Shown here piece by piece: positions 1-7,472 of a stretch of 64,000 nt of DNA. A program made the translations under genes and the position numbers. Every line of letters starts with the position of its first letter. Positions within the stretch are counted from its first letter, which is position 1. The stretch comes from Cognatilysobacter terrigena (GTDB lineage: Bacteria > Pseudomonadota > Gammaproteobacteria > Xanthomonadales > Xanthomonadaceae), in assembly GCF_004361065.1 (NCBI RefSeq), contig NZ_SELT01000018.1:1-64000 (forward strand), read 5' to 3'. The notes beneath the pieces are model-generated. The model had not been told where the DNA came from, did no database searches, and saw only the letters and a list, made by a program, of their open reading frames with translations.

Positions 1-563
1 TCCGCACCTGGTACGTGCCGGACGGTGTCGACACCGGCCCGAGCGGGCATCGCAATCCCGACGCCCGCGGCCGCAAGCCGTTCGGCGGCAAGCCGGGCGG
101 TCCGCGTCCGGGCGGCAGCGGTCCGGCGGGCGGTCGCCCCGGTGGCGGCGGTCGACCGGGCGGCGGTGGCTTCCGCGATGACCGCGCAGGCGGTGGTGGC
201 GGCGCGCCTTACGGTGGCGGCGGTGGACGTCCGGGCGGTCCGCGCGACGATCGCGCCGGCGGCGGCGGTGGTCCCTATGGCGCGGGCGGCGGTCGCAAGC
301 CGGGCGGCCCGAAGCCGGGCGGCCAGCGCTCGCATCTCTACGGACATCCGGGCAATGCACCGAGCTTCCCGTCCGATCATGCGAACCCGGGCGCCGGCGG
401 CTACGACCGTCCACGCGGCCCGCGTCCGCAGCGTTCGGGTCCGCCGGGTGCTCGTGGTCCCGGCGGTCCGAGCGGCCCCGGCGGGCGCGCCCCGGGCGGT
501 CGCGGTCCGGGTGGCCCGCGTGGTGGCGGTCGTCCGGGTGGCGGACGCGGCCCGCGGGGCTGA
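1..563 (+). CDS. rluB: Probable RluB (23S rRNA pseudouridine synthase), C-terminal part only
   Basis: The gene enters from the left edge, so its catalytic domain lies outside the window. The first visible residues, RTWYVPDGVDTGPSGHRN, resemble the end of the folded part of RluB in Xanthomonas relatives, as I recall that family. About 165 residues of low-complexity Gly/Pro/Arg follow (GGGRPGG, RGPGG and PGG units, scattered Asp and Tyr) to the TGA at 561-563. RluB makes the pseudouridine near position 2605 of 23S rRNA, and such basic tails usually help RNA binding. The identification rests only on the junction peptide. An RNA helicase of the RhlE type, which also carries RGG tails, is the main alternative. 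Confidence 0.5.
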   Translation, partial: RTWYVPDGVDTGPSGHRNPDARGRKPFGGKPGGPRPGGSGPAGGRPGGGGRPGGGGFRDDRAGGGGGAPYGGGGGRPGGPRDDRAGGGGGPYGAGGGRKPGGPKPGGQRSHLYGHPGNAPSFPSDHANPGAGGYDRPRGPRPQRSGPPGARGPGGPSGPGGRAPGGRGPGGPRGGGRPGGGRGPRG

Positions 564-575
564 GATCGGCTAAAG

Positions 576-603
576 AAAACGGCCGCCTTCGGGCGGCCGT
601 TTT
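576..603. terminator. Bidirectional intrinsic terminator
   Basis: A perfect 12-bp stem (AAAACGGCCGCC at 576-587 and its complement at 592-603) closes a TTCG tetraloop. The A-run on one side and T-run on the other let it end both the incoming plus-strand gene (stop at 563) and the convergent 3HB-oligomer hydrolase gene (stop at 670). Confidence 0.9.
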
Positions 604-669
604 CGTTTGTATCCGGGCGACGCGTGCTTCCGCCGCGGCGATGCGCGATCGCGTCGCGCGCCCGTTGGA

Positions 670-2451
670 TCAGTTCGTCGGAATCGCGAGATTCTGCGCG
701 GTGAGTTCCGCCGCTGCGCCGCGTGGCGTCGTCGCAATCATTGCATCGGCAGGCATTGGCGCGCCGTCGTACAGATGCGACCACGTGCGATCGAGCGCGG
801 CATACACGTACGGCAGCAGCGGCACGTAATTCGCACCCACCGGCGGCAGCTGCAGGAAGGCGTCGAAGTGCTGCGCGTTGCGTACCTGCCAGAAGCGCAC
901 GTCGCGACCCGCCGCACGCGCGGCCTGCACGTAGGGCGCGCTGGTAAACGCGACCGGGATCAGGCCGTCGCTGACGCCGTGCACGATCGTGATCGGAATG
1001 CCGGCGCGCGGCAGCGATGCGTGCGTCTCGCGAACCCCGGCACGCACGCGATCCGACGGGGCACCCTTGCCCGCCCACAGATCGCGCAGGCAGCGCAATG
1101 CATCGATCGGCGCCTGCTTCGGCGGAACAAGCATGACGCCCGCGCCCGGCGGAATGCCGCTGGCGTCGGCCCACCATGCGGCACGTTCGACGTCGGTCGC
1201 GGCGCGCGGCGTGCCCGATGCGTCGACTGCGGCATAGGTGAAACCGCAGGGATGTTCGTTCGCGCCGAATCGACCGTAGGCCGAGGCGTACGTCGCGGCG
1301 ATCGACTTCCACAAGTCGAACGACACGCTGAGCGCGCCCGAACGCAACGCGTCATCGGTCCAGCCGCGCGTGCGCAGGCGGTCGTACGCATCGCTTGCGC
1401 GGTCGGCATCCGTCGCGCCGTTGACCAGCCCCGCTTCCGCGAGTTCGCCGCACTTCGGGCCCGCCGTCGGCGGCAGCGGCATCTGCAGGTGGCCGAGTGC
1501 GCACGGCATCAGCAGCGCGGCTTCGGTGGTGATGTCGTAGAGCGGCGGCGCGTCACCGGCGTTGATGTTCGGTTCGCCCGCGACGACGGCATCGAGCCAA
1601 TCGCCGTCGAGTTCCGCTGCGCGCAACACCGCGCCGCCGCCATTCGAGATCGCGACCGCGATGACCTTGGTGTTGTCGAAGCGGAACGGCGCCTGCTGCG
1701 GGAATGCCTCGTCGAGCGCACGCAGTGCGAACTCGGCGGCCTGCTTCACGTGCACGCCCCAGTCCTTCTCGGGGTTGTCGCCGGAATGCGCGTGCTTGAA
1801 CGCGACGCCGTGACCGCCGGGCTGCGACGGCTCGAACGCAAGCGGCGCGCTGCCTGCGGCCTGCACGGTGCCGTCAAGTGCGACGCCCTGCCCCGCGTCG
1901 AGGTCGAAGTAATCGGTGCCGCCGCCCTTGTCGGTGTACGCGACGGCACATCCCTTCGGCAGGCCCCACGCGCCCGCGACGCTGATCGCGCCATACACGC
2001 CGCGCGAGCCCGACGACGGCGCGACGACGACGCAGCGCTTCGACGCATCGAAGTTGTCCGGCACCTGCACCGTCACGCGATGCGGCTGCGTTGCGCCCGG
2101 AACGCGTGCGAACGTGGCGTACTCGCGACCGACGACGTTCGCCGTAGAGCCGTACAACGTGCCGTAACCACCGGCGGGCGTCAGGTCGGCGATGCCGTGC
2201 CAGTTCGACCAGATCGCGCGGCGGCGCAGTTCGGCAGGCGTCGGATGCGCGGGGTCCGCGAACGTCGGCGCCACGGCACGCAGGCCCGCGAGCCCGAGGC
2301 CGGCGGTCAGCAGGTCGTCGCCGTCGCGATGGATGGTGACGCGAGGCGTGGCGAACGTGTCCATCCGTGCATCCTGGGGAAGACTGGCGCAGCTGCCCAG
2401 AGCGAGCGCGCCCGCGCACAGCAGCGTGGCGAAGGATCGGGTCGTGTTCAT
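670..2451 (-). CDS. D-(-)-3-hydroxybutyrate oligomer hydrolase family lipoprotein
   Basis: A 593-residue alpha/beta hydrolase of the 3HB-oligomer hydrolase family, which cuts 3-hydroxybutyrate oligomers, the breakdown products of PHB, to monomers. The N-terminus is a lipoprotein signal (LGSC, lipidated Cys21), so the enzyme should sit in the envelope rather than the cytoplasm. The likely nucleophile is Ser269 in VAISNGGG. Asp495 (HGVSDG) and His528 (NAQHF) are good candidates for the rest of the triad. It is divergent from the 3HB dehydrogenase gene and shares a 95-bp promoter region with it. Family from recall and context; cellular location from the visible lipobox. Confidence 0.82.
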   Translation of the reverse strand: MNTTRSFATLLCAGALALGSCASLPQDARMDTFATPRVTIHRDGDDLLTAGLGLAGLRAVAPTFADPAHPTPAELRRRAIWSNWHGIADLTPAGGYGTLYGSTANVVGREYATFARVPGATQPHRVTVQVPDNFDASKRCVVVAPSSGSRGVYGAISVAGAWGLPKGCAVAYTDKGGGTDYFDLDAGQGVALDGTVQAAGSAPLAFEPSQPGGHGVAFKHAHSGDNPEKDWGVHVKQAAEFALRALDEAFPQQAPFRFDNTKVIAVAISNGGGAVLRAAELDGDWLDAVVAGEPNINAGDAPPLYDITTEAALLMPCALGHLQMPLPPTAGPKCGELAEAGLVNGATDADRASDAYDRLRTRGWTDDALRSGALSVSFDLWKSIAATYASAYGRFGANEHPCGFTYAAVDASGTPRAATDVERAAWWADASGIPPGAGVMLVPPKQAPIDALRCLRDLWAGKGAPSDRVRAGVRETHASLPRAGIPITIVHGVSDGLIPVAFTSAPYVQAARAAGRDVRFWQVRNAQHFDAFLQLPPVGANYVPLLPYVYAALDRTWSHLYDGAPMPADAMIATTPRGAAAELTAQNLAIPTN

Positions 2452-2487
2452 GCGGCCACCCTAGCAAGCGGCCGGCGCGGCGGCATC

Positions 2488-2499
2488 GTACGTTCGTAC
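2488..2499. promoter_or_regulatory. Inverted-repeat operator candidate between the hydrolase and bdhA genes
   Basis: GTACG-TT-CGTAC is a perfect 5-bp inverted repeat with a 2-bp spacer, centred at 2493.5 in the 95-bp divergent intergenic region. Candidate -10 boxes lie at near-equal distances on both sides: TAGGCT at 2524-2529 for bdhA and TAGGGT (complement of 2457-2462) for the hydrolase. Both follow TTG plus one base. This fits an activator bound near -42 of two promoters. Almost the same element occurs at 9791-9806. The LuxR-type regulator encoded at 3326 is the obvious candidate binder, by inference. Confidence 0.6.
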
Positions 2500-2546
2500 C
2501 ACGCGGCCGGCACGGCGCGTTGGTAGGCTGGGCGCAGGAGGATCCC

Positions 2547-3326
2547 ATGACCGAATTCGCATCCACGCCGCGCTGCGTGCTCGTGACCGGTGCCGGCAGC
2601 GGCATCGGCGCCGGCATCGCGACGGAACTCGCGCGCGACGGCCACCATGTCGTCGTTACTGACCTGTCGGGTGATGCCGCGCAGGCCGTCGCGAAATCCA
2701 TACGCGACGAAGGCCGCAGCGCCGAAGCGCATGCACTGGACGTGACGTCGGACGAGAGCGTCGCCGCCGTGCTCGCCGCCGTGTCGCGACCAGTCGACGT
2801 GCTCGTCAACAACGCGGGCCTGCAGCACGTGTCGAAGCTCGAGGATTTCCCGATGGAGAAATGGGAACTGCTCGTGCAGGTGATGCTGATCGGTGTCGCG
2901 CGGCTCACGCGCGCGGTGCTGCCGGGCATGCGCGAACGCGGCTTCGGTCGTGTGATCAACATCGGCTCGATCCATTCGCTGGTCGCGAGTCCGTTCAAGA
3001 GCGCGTATGTCGCGGCGAAGCACGGTCTCCTCGGCTTCTCGAAGGTGATCGCGCTGGAAACCGCAGACACCAACATCACCATCAACACGATCTGCCCGAC
3101 GTACGTGAAGACGCCGCTGGTCGACAAGCAGATCGCCGACCAGGCAAAGACGCGCGGCATTCCCGAGTCGCAGGTGGTGAGCGACGTCATGCTCAAGCCG
3201 ATGCCGAAGGGCGTGTTCATCACGTTCGAGGAACTGGCGGGCATCACGGCGTTCCTGATGTCGTCGGCGGCCCGCAACGTCACCGGCCACACGATCGACG
3301 TCGACGGGGGTTGGACGGTCCAGTAA
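2547..3326 (+). CDS. bdhA: D-3-hydroxybutyrate dehydrogenase
   Basis: Short-chain dehydrogenase of 259 residues that oxidises 3-hydroxybutyrate to acetoacetate with NAD+. The nucleotide-binding TGAGSGIG (14-21) and the catalytic Ser141, Tyr154 and Lys158 are present. Signatures of bacterial BdhA are clear: LQHVSKLEDFP near 92-102, ICPTYVKTPLVDKQIADQA, and MLKPMPKG. The start at 2547 is set by a perfect AGGAGG (2536-2541) five bases upstream. The stop overlaps the next start (TAATG), so the response regulator gene is translationally coupled. With the oligomer hydrolase upstream and the permease downstream, this is the catabolic step of the locus. Confidence 0.95.
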   Translation: MTEFASTPRCVLVTGAGSGIGAGIATELARDGHHVVVTDLSGDAAQAVAKSIRDEGRSAEAHALDVTSDESVAAVLAAVSRPVDVLVNNAGLQHVSKLEDFPMEKWELLVQVMLIGVARLTRAVLPGMRERGFGRVINIGSIHSLVASPFKSAYVAAKHGLLGFSKVIALETADTNITINTICPTYVKTPLVDKQIADQAKTRGIPESQVVSDVMLKPMPKGVFITFEELAGITAFLMSSAARNVTGHTIDVDGGWTVQ

Positions 3327-3991
3327 TGCCCGCCCTCCTCGTCGCCGACGACCACCCGCTGTTCCGGGCCGCACTCCGCGGCGCTGCGCGCGATGCCGTG
3401 GACGGACTCGTCGTGCACGAGGCCGACTCGCTCGACGGCGTGCTGTCGGTGCTGGAGCGCGAGCCGGACATCGATCTGGTGCTGCTGGACCTGCACATGC
3501 CCGGTAATCACGGGCTTGCGGGGCTTGCGGCGGTTCGTGCGCAGTATCCGCATGTGGCGGTGGTCGTGGTCTCCGCGAACGACGACCCGCGCGTCGTGCG
3601 TCGCGCACTCGATCACGGCGCCGCAGGTTACCTGCCCAAGAGTTCGGGCCTCGACGAACTGCGCGATGCGATCCGCGCCGTGCTGGCCTGCGAGCAGTGG
3701 CTGCCGGCGGCGCTGCGTGTGTCGGTCGCACGCACGCAAAGTTCATCGACCGATGCGGACCTCGCGGCGCGTCTCGCCAGCCTGTCGCCGCAACAGTTCC
3801 GCGTGCTGACGCTCGTCGCGCAGGGGCTGCTCAACAAGCAGATCGCCGACCGGCTCGACGTGCAGGAGCGCACGGTGAAGGCGCATCTGTCCGCGATCTT
3901 CGAGCGACTCGGCGTGCGCAACCGCACGCAGGCCAGCGTCGTGCTGCGCGAGCTCGAACTCAGCGATCCGGCGCGACTCGTCGAGCCCTGA
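3326..3991 (+). CDS. LuxR/NarL-family response regulator (CrbR/ErdR-like)
   Basis: A 221-residue response regulator. The receiver domain (1-120) has the acidic pair Asp8-Asp9, phosphorylatable Asp55 (VLLDLHMPG) and Lys105 (GYLPKSS). The C-terminal LuxR helix-turn-helix (about 150-210) contains LNKQIADRL and ERTVKAHLSAIF. It overlaps the bdhA stop and is convergent with the hybrid kinase gene, three bases between stops, so the two form a cognate pair. The pairing of this regulator type with a transporter-like kinase resembles CrbS/CrbR (MxtR/ErdR), known for activating acetate and alcohol metabolism. Here the neighbours suggest control of 3HB use. Confidence 0.9.
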   Translation: MPALLVADDHPLFRAALRGAARDAVDGLVVHEADSLDGVLSVLEREPDIDLVLLDLHMPGNHGLAGLAAVRAQYPHVAVVVVSANDDPRVVRRALDHGAAGYLPKSSGLDELRDAIRAVLACEQWLPAALRVSVARTQSSSTDADLAARLASLSPQQFRVLTLVAQGLLNKQIADRLDVQERTVKAHLSAIFERLGVRNRTQASVVLRELELSDPARLVEP

Positions 3992-3994
3992 TCG

Positions 3995-6900
3995 TCAGTC
4001 GATCGACAGCGCGGGGCGTTCGCCCGCGACGACCAGCCGATCCAGCAACGACTTCAGCGCCAGCGGCTTCAACGGCTTCGCGAGCAGGTGGTAGCCGCAA
4101 TCCTCGACGCGACGGCGGACGTCGGCGCTCGCATCCGCACTGACGACGAGCGTGGGCCGGGCACCGAAGCGGCCTTCGAGCAGGCGCGCGACGTCGGGAC
4201 CCGTATCCCCGTCGTCGAGGTGATAGTCGAGCAGCCAGAGCGCCGGATCGATCGCTTCGCAGGCCGCGATCGCCTCGCGACGATCGCGTGCAGCCGCCAC
4301 TTCGCAGCCCCAGCGTTCGAGCAGGCCGCGTGTCGCCGACAGCGCGGCGGCATCGTTGTCGAGCAGCAATACACGCAGGCCGGCAAGGCGCTGCGGGATC
4401 GCAGGCACCGGCGCACGCTGCGGCACGGGCGTGGCATCGAGCGAGATCGCGAACATCGTCCCGCGACCGGGTCGGCTGCTCAGATGCAATGGCGCGCGCA
4501 GCAACGCGGCGATGCGGTCCGCGATGAAAAGACCCAGGCCGAGGCCCTGCCCCGGTGCGTCGTCGCCACGACGGAATTCCTCGAAGATCTCGCGCTGTCG
4601 CGAAATCTCGATGCCGGGGCCGGTGTCGTGCACTTCGATGCGCACGGTGGCGCCGTGCCGCCGCACGCCGAGCAGGACGTCGCCTTCCGACGTGTAGCGC
4701 ACCGCATTCGCGAGGACGTTCTGCAGCACGCGACGCAGCAGCTGGGGGTCCGTCCTGACCCACGTCGCCGTGCGCACATATCGGAAGCGCAGGCCGCGCG
4801 CCGCGGCGATCGCCTGGAACTCGGAAGCGAGCGGGTCGAGCACGTCGGCGAGCGCGAAGGCGCGCGGTTGCGGCACGAGCCCACCGGCTTCCAGCCGCGA
4901 CATGTCGAGCAGGCCCGACAGCAGCTCGACCGTCGACTCCAGCGCACCGCGCACCTGCACGACGGTGTTGCGCTGTCGCGGATCCTGGAGGTCGTCACCC
5001 AGCGCATCGACGAACAGCTGCGCCGCGTGCAGCGGCTGCATGAGGTCATGGCCGATCGCGGCCAGGAAACGACTCTTGGCGTGGTTCGCACGCTCGGCTT
5101 CGCGCGTCGCGATCTCGAGTTCGATGGTGCGCTCGACGACGCGTTGCTCGAGCGTTTCGTTGGCGAGCAACAGGCCGGACTCCGCGCGACGGAACGCGGT
5201 GACGTCGGTGAAGGTCGCGACGAATCCGCCACCCGGCATCGGATTCCCGCGGATCTCGATGATGCTGCCGTCAGACAGCACGCGCTCGGACAGATGGAGC
5301 GTGCCGGCACGCATGAAGGCGAGACGTCGATCGAGCGCGCGTTCGATGTCGCCTTCGTAGCGGATTTCGCGCATCGCCCAACGCGCGAGGTCCGCGATCG
5401 GGCGGCCGACCTGCAACAGCTCGTCGGGGAACCCGAACAGCTCGGCATAGCGTCGATTCCAAGCGACCAGCCGCAGGCTTGCGTCCACGACGCTGATGCC
5501 CTGGCTCATGTTCTGCAGGGCGGCTTCGAGGAGGCGCTGGTTGAAGCGCAGGTCGGCCGACGCTTCGCCGACGATCGTCGCGACGGTTTCGAGGTCGCGC
5601 GATTCGCGACGTACGGCATCGAGCAGCACACGCGCCGACGCCGCGCCGAGCACGCCCGCGAGTTCGCGTTCGACGCGCTCCTCCACGGGCGCCGGGACGG
5701 GCCCTGCGCCAACACCGTGCAACAACTGCGCAACCCGCTCGCGCGGCAGGAATCGCAGGCCGGCGGCGCGCAACGTCGCGGCGTCGAGACCGCGATAGGC
5801 GCGACGCGGCGTGCCGGTCCACGACGCGGCGCCTACCAGCGTCGCGCACGTGCCGATGAACAGGCTCGCGCCGACCGCGCGGCCCAGGCGCGTCCAGCCC
5901 GTGAGACCAAACAGCCCGTCCGGCGATAGCCAGTCGATACCGAACGGGCCGCGCGCAACGGTCGCCGCGTCGAGAAACGACGGCGCGACCAGCACCCACG
6001 CCCACGTCGCGAACCCAACGAGGATGCCCACCATGGCTGCGCGCGGCGGCGTCTGCGGACGCCACACGGCGAACGCGAGTGCAGGTGCGAGCGTGGCGAG
6101 CGCCGAGAACGACACGGCGCCGACGTCGGCCAATGCTTCGCTGCCGCCGATGACGCGGCTGTACGCCCACGCCAGCAGCATGACGACGACGATGCCGGTG
6201 CGACGCAATGCGAGCACGCGGCCGCTGAGATCGCCGTCGCCGCGACGCGTCCACGCACCGCGCAGGAGACCGGGCGCGAACCAGTGGTTGCCGATCATCA
6301 GGCTGAGACTGAGCGTGCTGACGACGACCATGCCCGTCGCCGCGCTGAGACCGCCGAGGAACGCGGTGAGGGCGAGACCTTCGTGCCCCTGTGACAGCGG
6401 CAACGCGAGCACGTACAGGTCCGACGGCACGCGATCGCCCAGCAACGCGGCACCGGCACGCGCCAACGGCAAGACGGGCAGCGCGATCAGCAGCAGGTAG
6501 AGCGGAAACAGCCAGCGCGCGGTACGCACGTGGCGTTCCTCCTGGCATTCGACGACCGCGACGTGGAACTGGTGCGGCAGGATGAACATCGCCAGCGCGC
6601 CGAGCACGACGAAGGGCGTGAAGCCGCCGGACGGTGTCGGCGCGACCGGCGCAACGTTCGGCACATCGACGCCGAACAGCACGAACGCGCCCACCGCGAG
6701 CATCGCGCCGAGCTTGAACGCGGATTCCAGCGCCATCGCGAACACGAGGCCGCGGTTGTGTTCCGTCGCCTTCGCATGTCGCGCGCCGAACAGGATCGCG
6801 AATACCGACAGCACGATCGCCACGTACAGCGCGCTGTCACGCCAAGGCGGCCCGCCGTTCGAAATGCGCCCGACCGCCAGCGTCGAGAAGCTCATCGCAA

Positions 6901-7309
6901 CGGCTTTCAGCTGCAACGCGATGTACGGCACGAGGCCGAGCGCGATGACGAGCGTGACGGTTGCGGCGAGCCACGCATCCTTGCCGAGACGCGTCGCGAT
7001 GAGATCGGCGAGCGACGCCGCGTTCGTATCGCGCGCCAATCGGATGAGCCGCAGCATGACGCCGATGCCGACCGCGTAGAGCAGGATGGCGCCGATGAAC
7101 GTCGGCGGCACCGGCCAACCGTAGCGCGCGGCCTGCGTGACCGTTCCGTAGAACGTCCACGAGGTGCAATGCACCGCGAGCGAGAGCGCGTAGACGTAAC
7201 GCCAATGGCGTGCGCCGAGTGCCGGCCGACGTTCCGCCTGCAACGCGGCGAAGAACATCAGGCCGAGCCAGGCGAGGCTCGCGGCGGTGACGATGCCGGG
7301 GTTCAGCAT
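3995..7309 (-). CDS. SSF-STAC-PAS hybrid sensor histidine kinase (CrbS/MxtR-like)
   Basis: A 1104-residue inner-membrane kinase. Residues about 1-495 form a sodium/solute symporter-like domain with around 13 hydrophobic helices. A STAC-like linker (about 505-590) and a PAS domain (about 590-705) follow, then a short coiled coil. The HisKA segment has His754 (IGHDLMQPLHA). The ATPase domain shows N-box, DTGPGI and GLGLGLF. A C-terminal receiver (975-1095) carries Asp1028 and a conserved Lys in LAKPLKP. This architecture is that of CrbS, CbrA and MxtR, where a transporter module is fused to a sensor. Whether the transporter half moves 3HB, acetate or nothing is not visible here. Confidence 0.92.
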   Translation of the reverse strand: MLNPGIVTAASLAWLGLMFFAALQAERRPALGARHWRYVYALSLAVHCTSWTFYGTVTQAARYGWPVPPTFIGAILLYAVGIGVMLRLIRLARDTNAASLADLIATRLGKDAWLAATVTLVIALGLVPYIALQLKAVAMSFSTLAVGRISNGGPPWRDSALYVAIVLSVFAILFGARHAKATEHNRGLVFAMALESAFKLGAMLAVGAFVLFGVDVPNVAPVAPTPSGGFTPFVVLGALAMFILPHQFHVAVVECQEERHVRTARWLFPLYLLLIALPVLPLARAGAALLGDRVPSDLYVLALPLSQGHEGLALTAFLGGLSAATGMVVVSTLSLSLMIGNHWFAPGLLRGAWTRRGDGDLSGRVLALRRTGIVVVMLLAWAYSRVIGGSEALADVGAVSFSALATLAPALAFAVWRPQTPPRAAMVGILVGFATWAWVLVAPSFLDAATVARGPFGIDWLSPDGLFGLTGWTRLGRAVGASLFIGTCATLVGAASWTGTPRRAYRGLDAATLRAAGLRFLPRERVAQLLHGVGAGPVPAPVEERVERELAGVLGAASARVLLDAVRRESRDLETVATIVGEASADLRFNQRLLEAALQNMSQGISVVDASLRLVAWNRRYAELFGFPDELLQVGRPIADLARWAMREIRYEGDIERALDRRLAFMRAGTLHLSERVLSDGSIIEIRGNPMPGGGFVATFTDVTAFRRAESGLLLANETLEQRVVERTIELEIATREAERANHAKSRFLAAIGHDLMQPLHAAQLFVDALGDDLQDPRQRNTVVQVRGALESTVELLSGLLDMSRLEAGGLVPQPRAFALADVLDPLASEFQAIAAARGLRFRYVRTATWVRTDPQLLRRVLQNVLANAVRYTSEGDVLLGVRRHGATVRIEVHDTGPGIEISRQREIFEEFRRGDDAPGQGLGLGLFIADRIAALLRAPLHLSSRPGRGTMFAISLDATPVPQRAPVPAIPQRLAGLRVLLLDNDAAALSATRGLLERWGCEVAAARDRREAIAACEAIDPALWLLDYHLDDGDTGPDVARLLEGRFGARPTLVVSADASADVRRRVEDCGYHLLAKPLKPLALKSLLDRLVVAGERPALSID

Positions 7310-7412
7310 CGCGGCGTCATGGACATGAATGGTGCGGCTTCGCGTGCGTCGCGGACGGACGTCCCCTGCCCCGCGAGCTTAGTCGCTGCGCCGTGTGGCT
7401 GCACGCCAGGCG

Positions 7413-7445
7413 CAAAAAGCAACGGCGGGCCCGGGGGCCCGCCGT
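7413..7445 (-). terminator. Intrinsic terminator of the TonB receptor gene
   Basis: An 11-bp stem (7422-7432 with 7435-7445, two-base loop) is followed on the minus strand by a T-rich run (complement of 7413-7420). It lies 28 bases beyond the receptor stop, so it separates the receptor from the kinase gene. Confidence 0.75.
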
Positions 7446-7472
7446 CGCGACTCCGACCGCCTTCGGCGTCGG

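Noticed and set aside
25-573. Second open frame (+1) through the Gly-rich rluB tail
   Set aside because: Ala/Arg/Val-rich by-product of the ggc/cgg repeat. The Gly frame has the RTWYVPDGV junction and a stop just before the terminator.
607-2526. Long plus-strand frame opposite the 3HB-oligomer hydrolase
   Set aside because: Arg-rich translation without domains, antisense to a gene with lipobox, catalytic Ser and conserved family features. Such frames are common opposite GC-rich genes.
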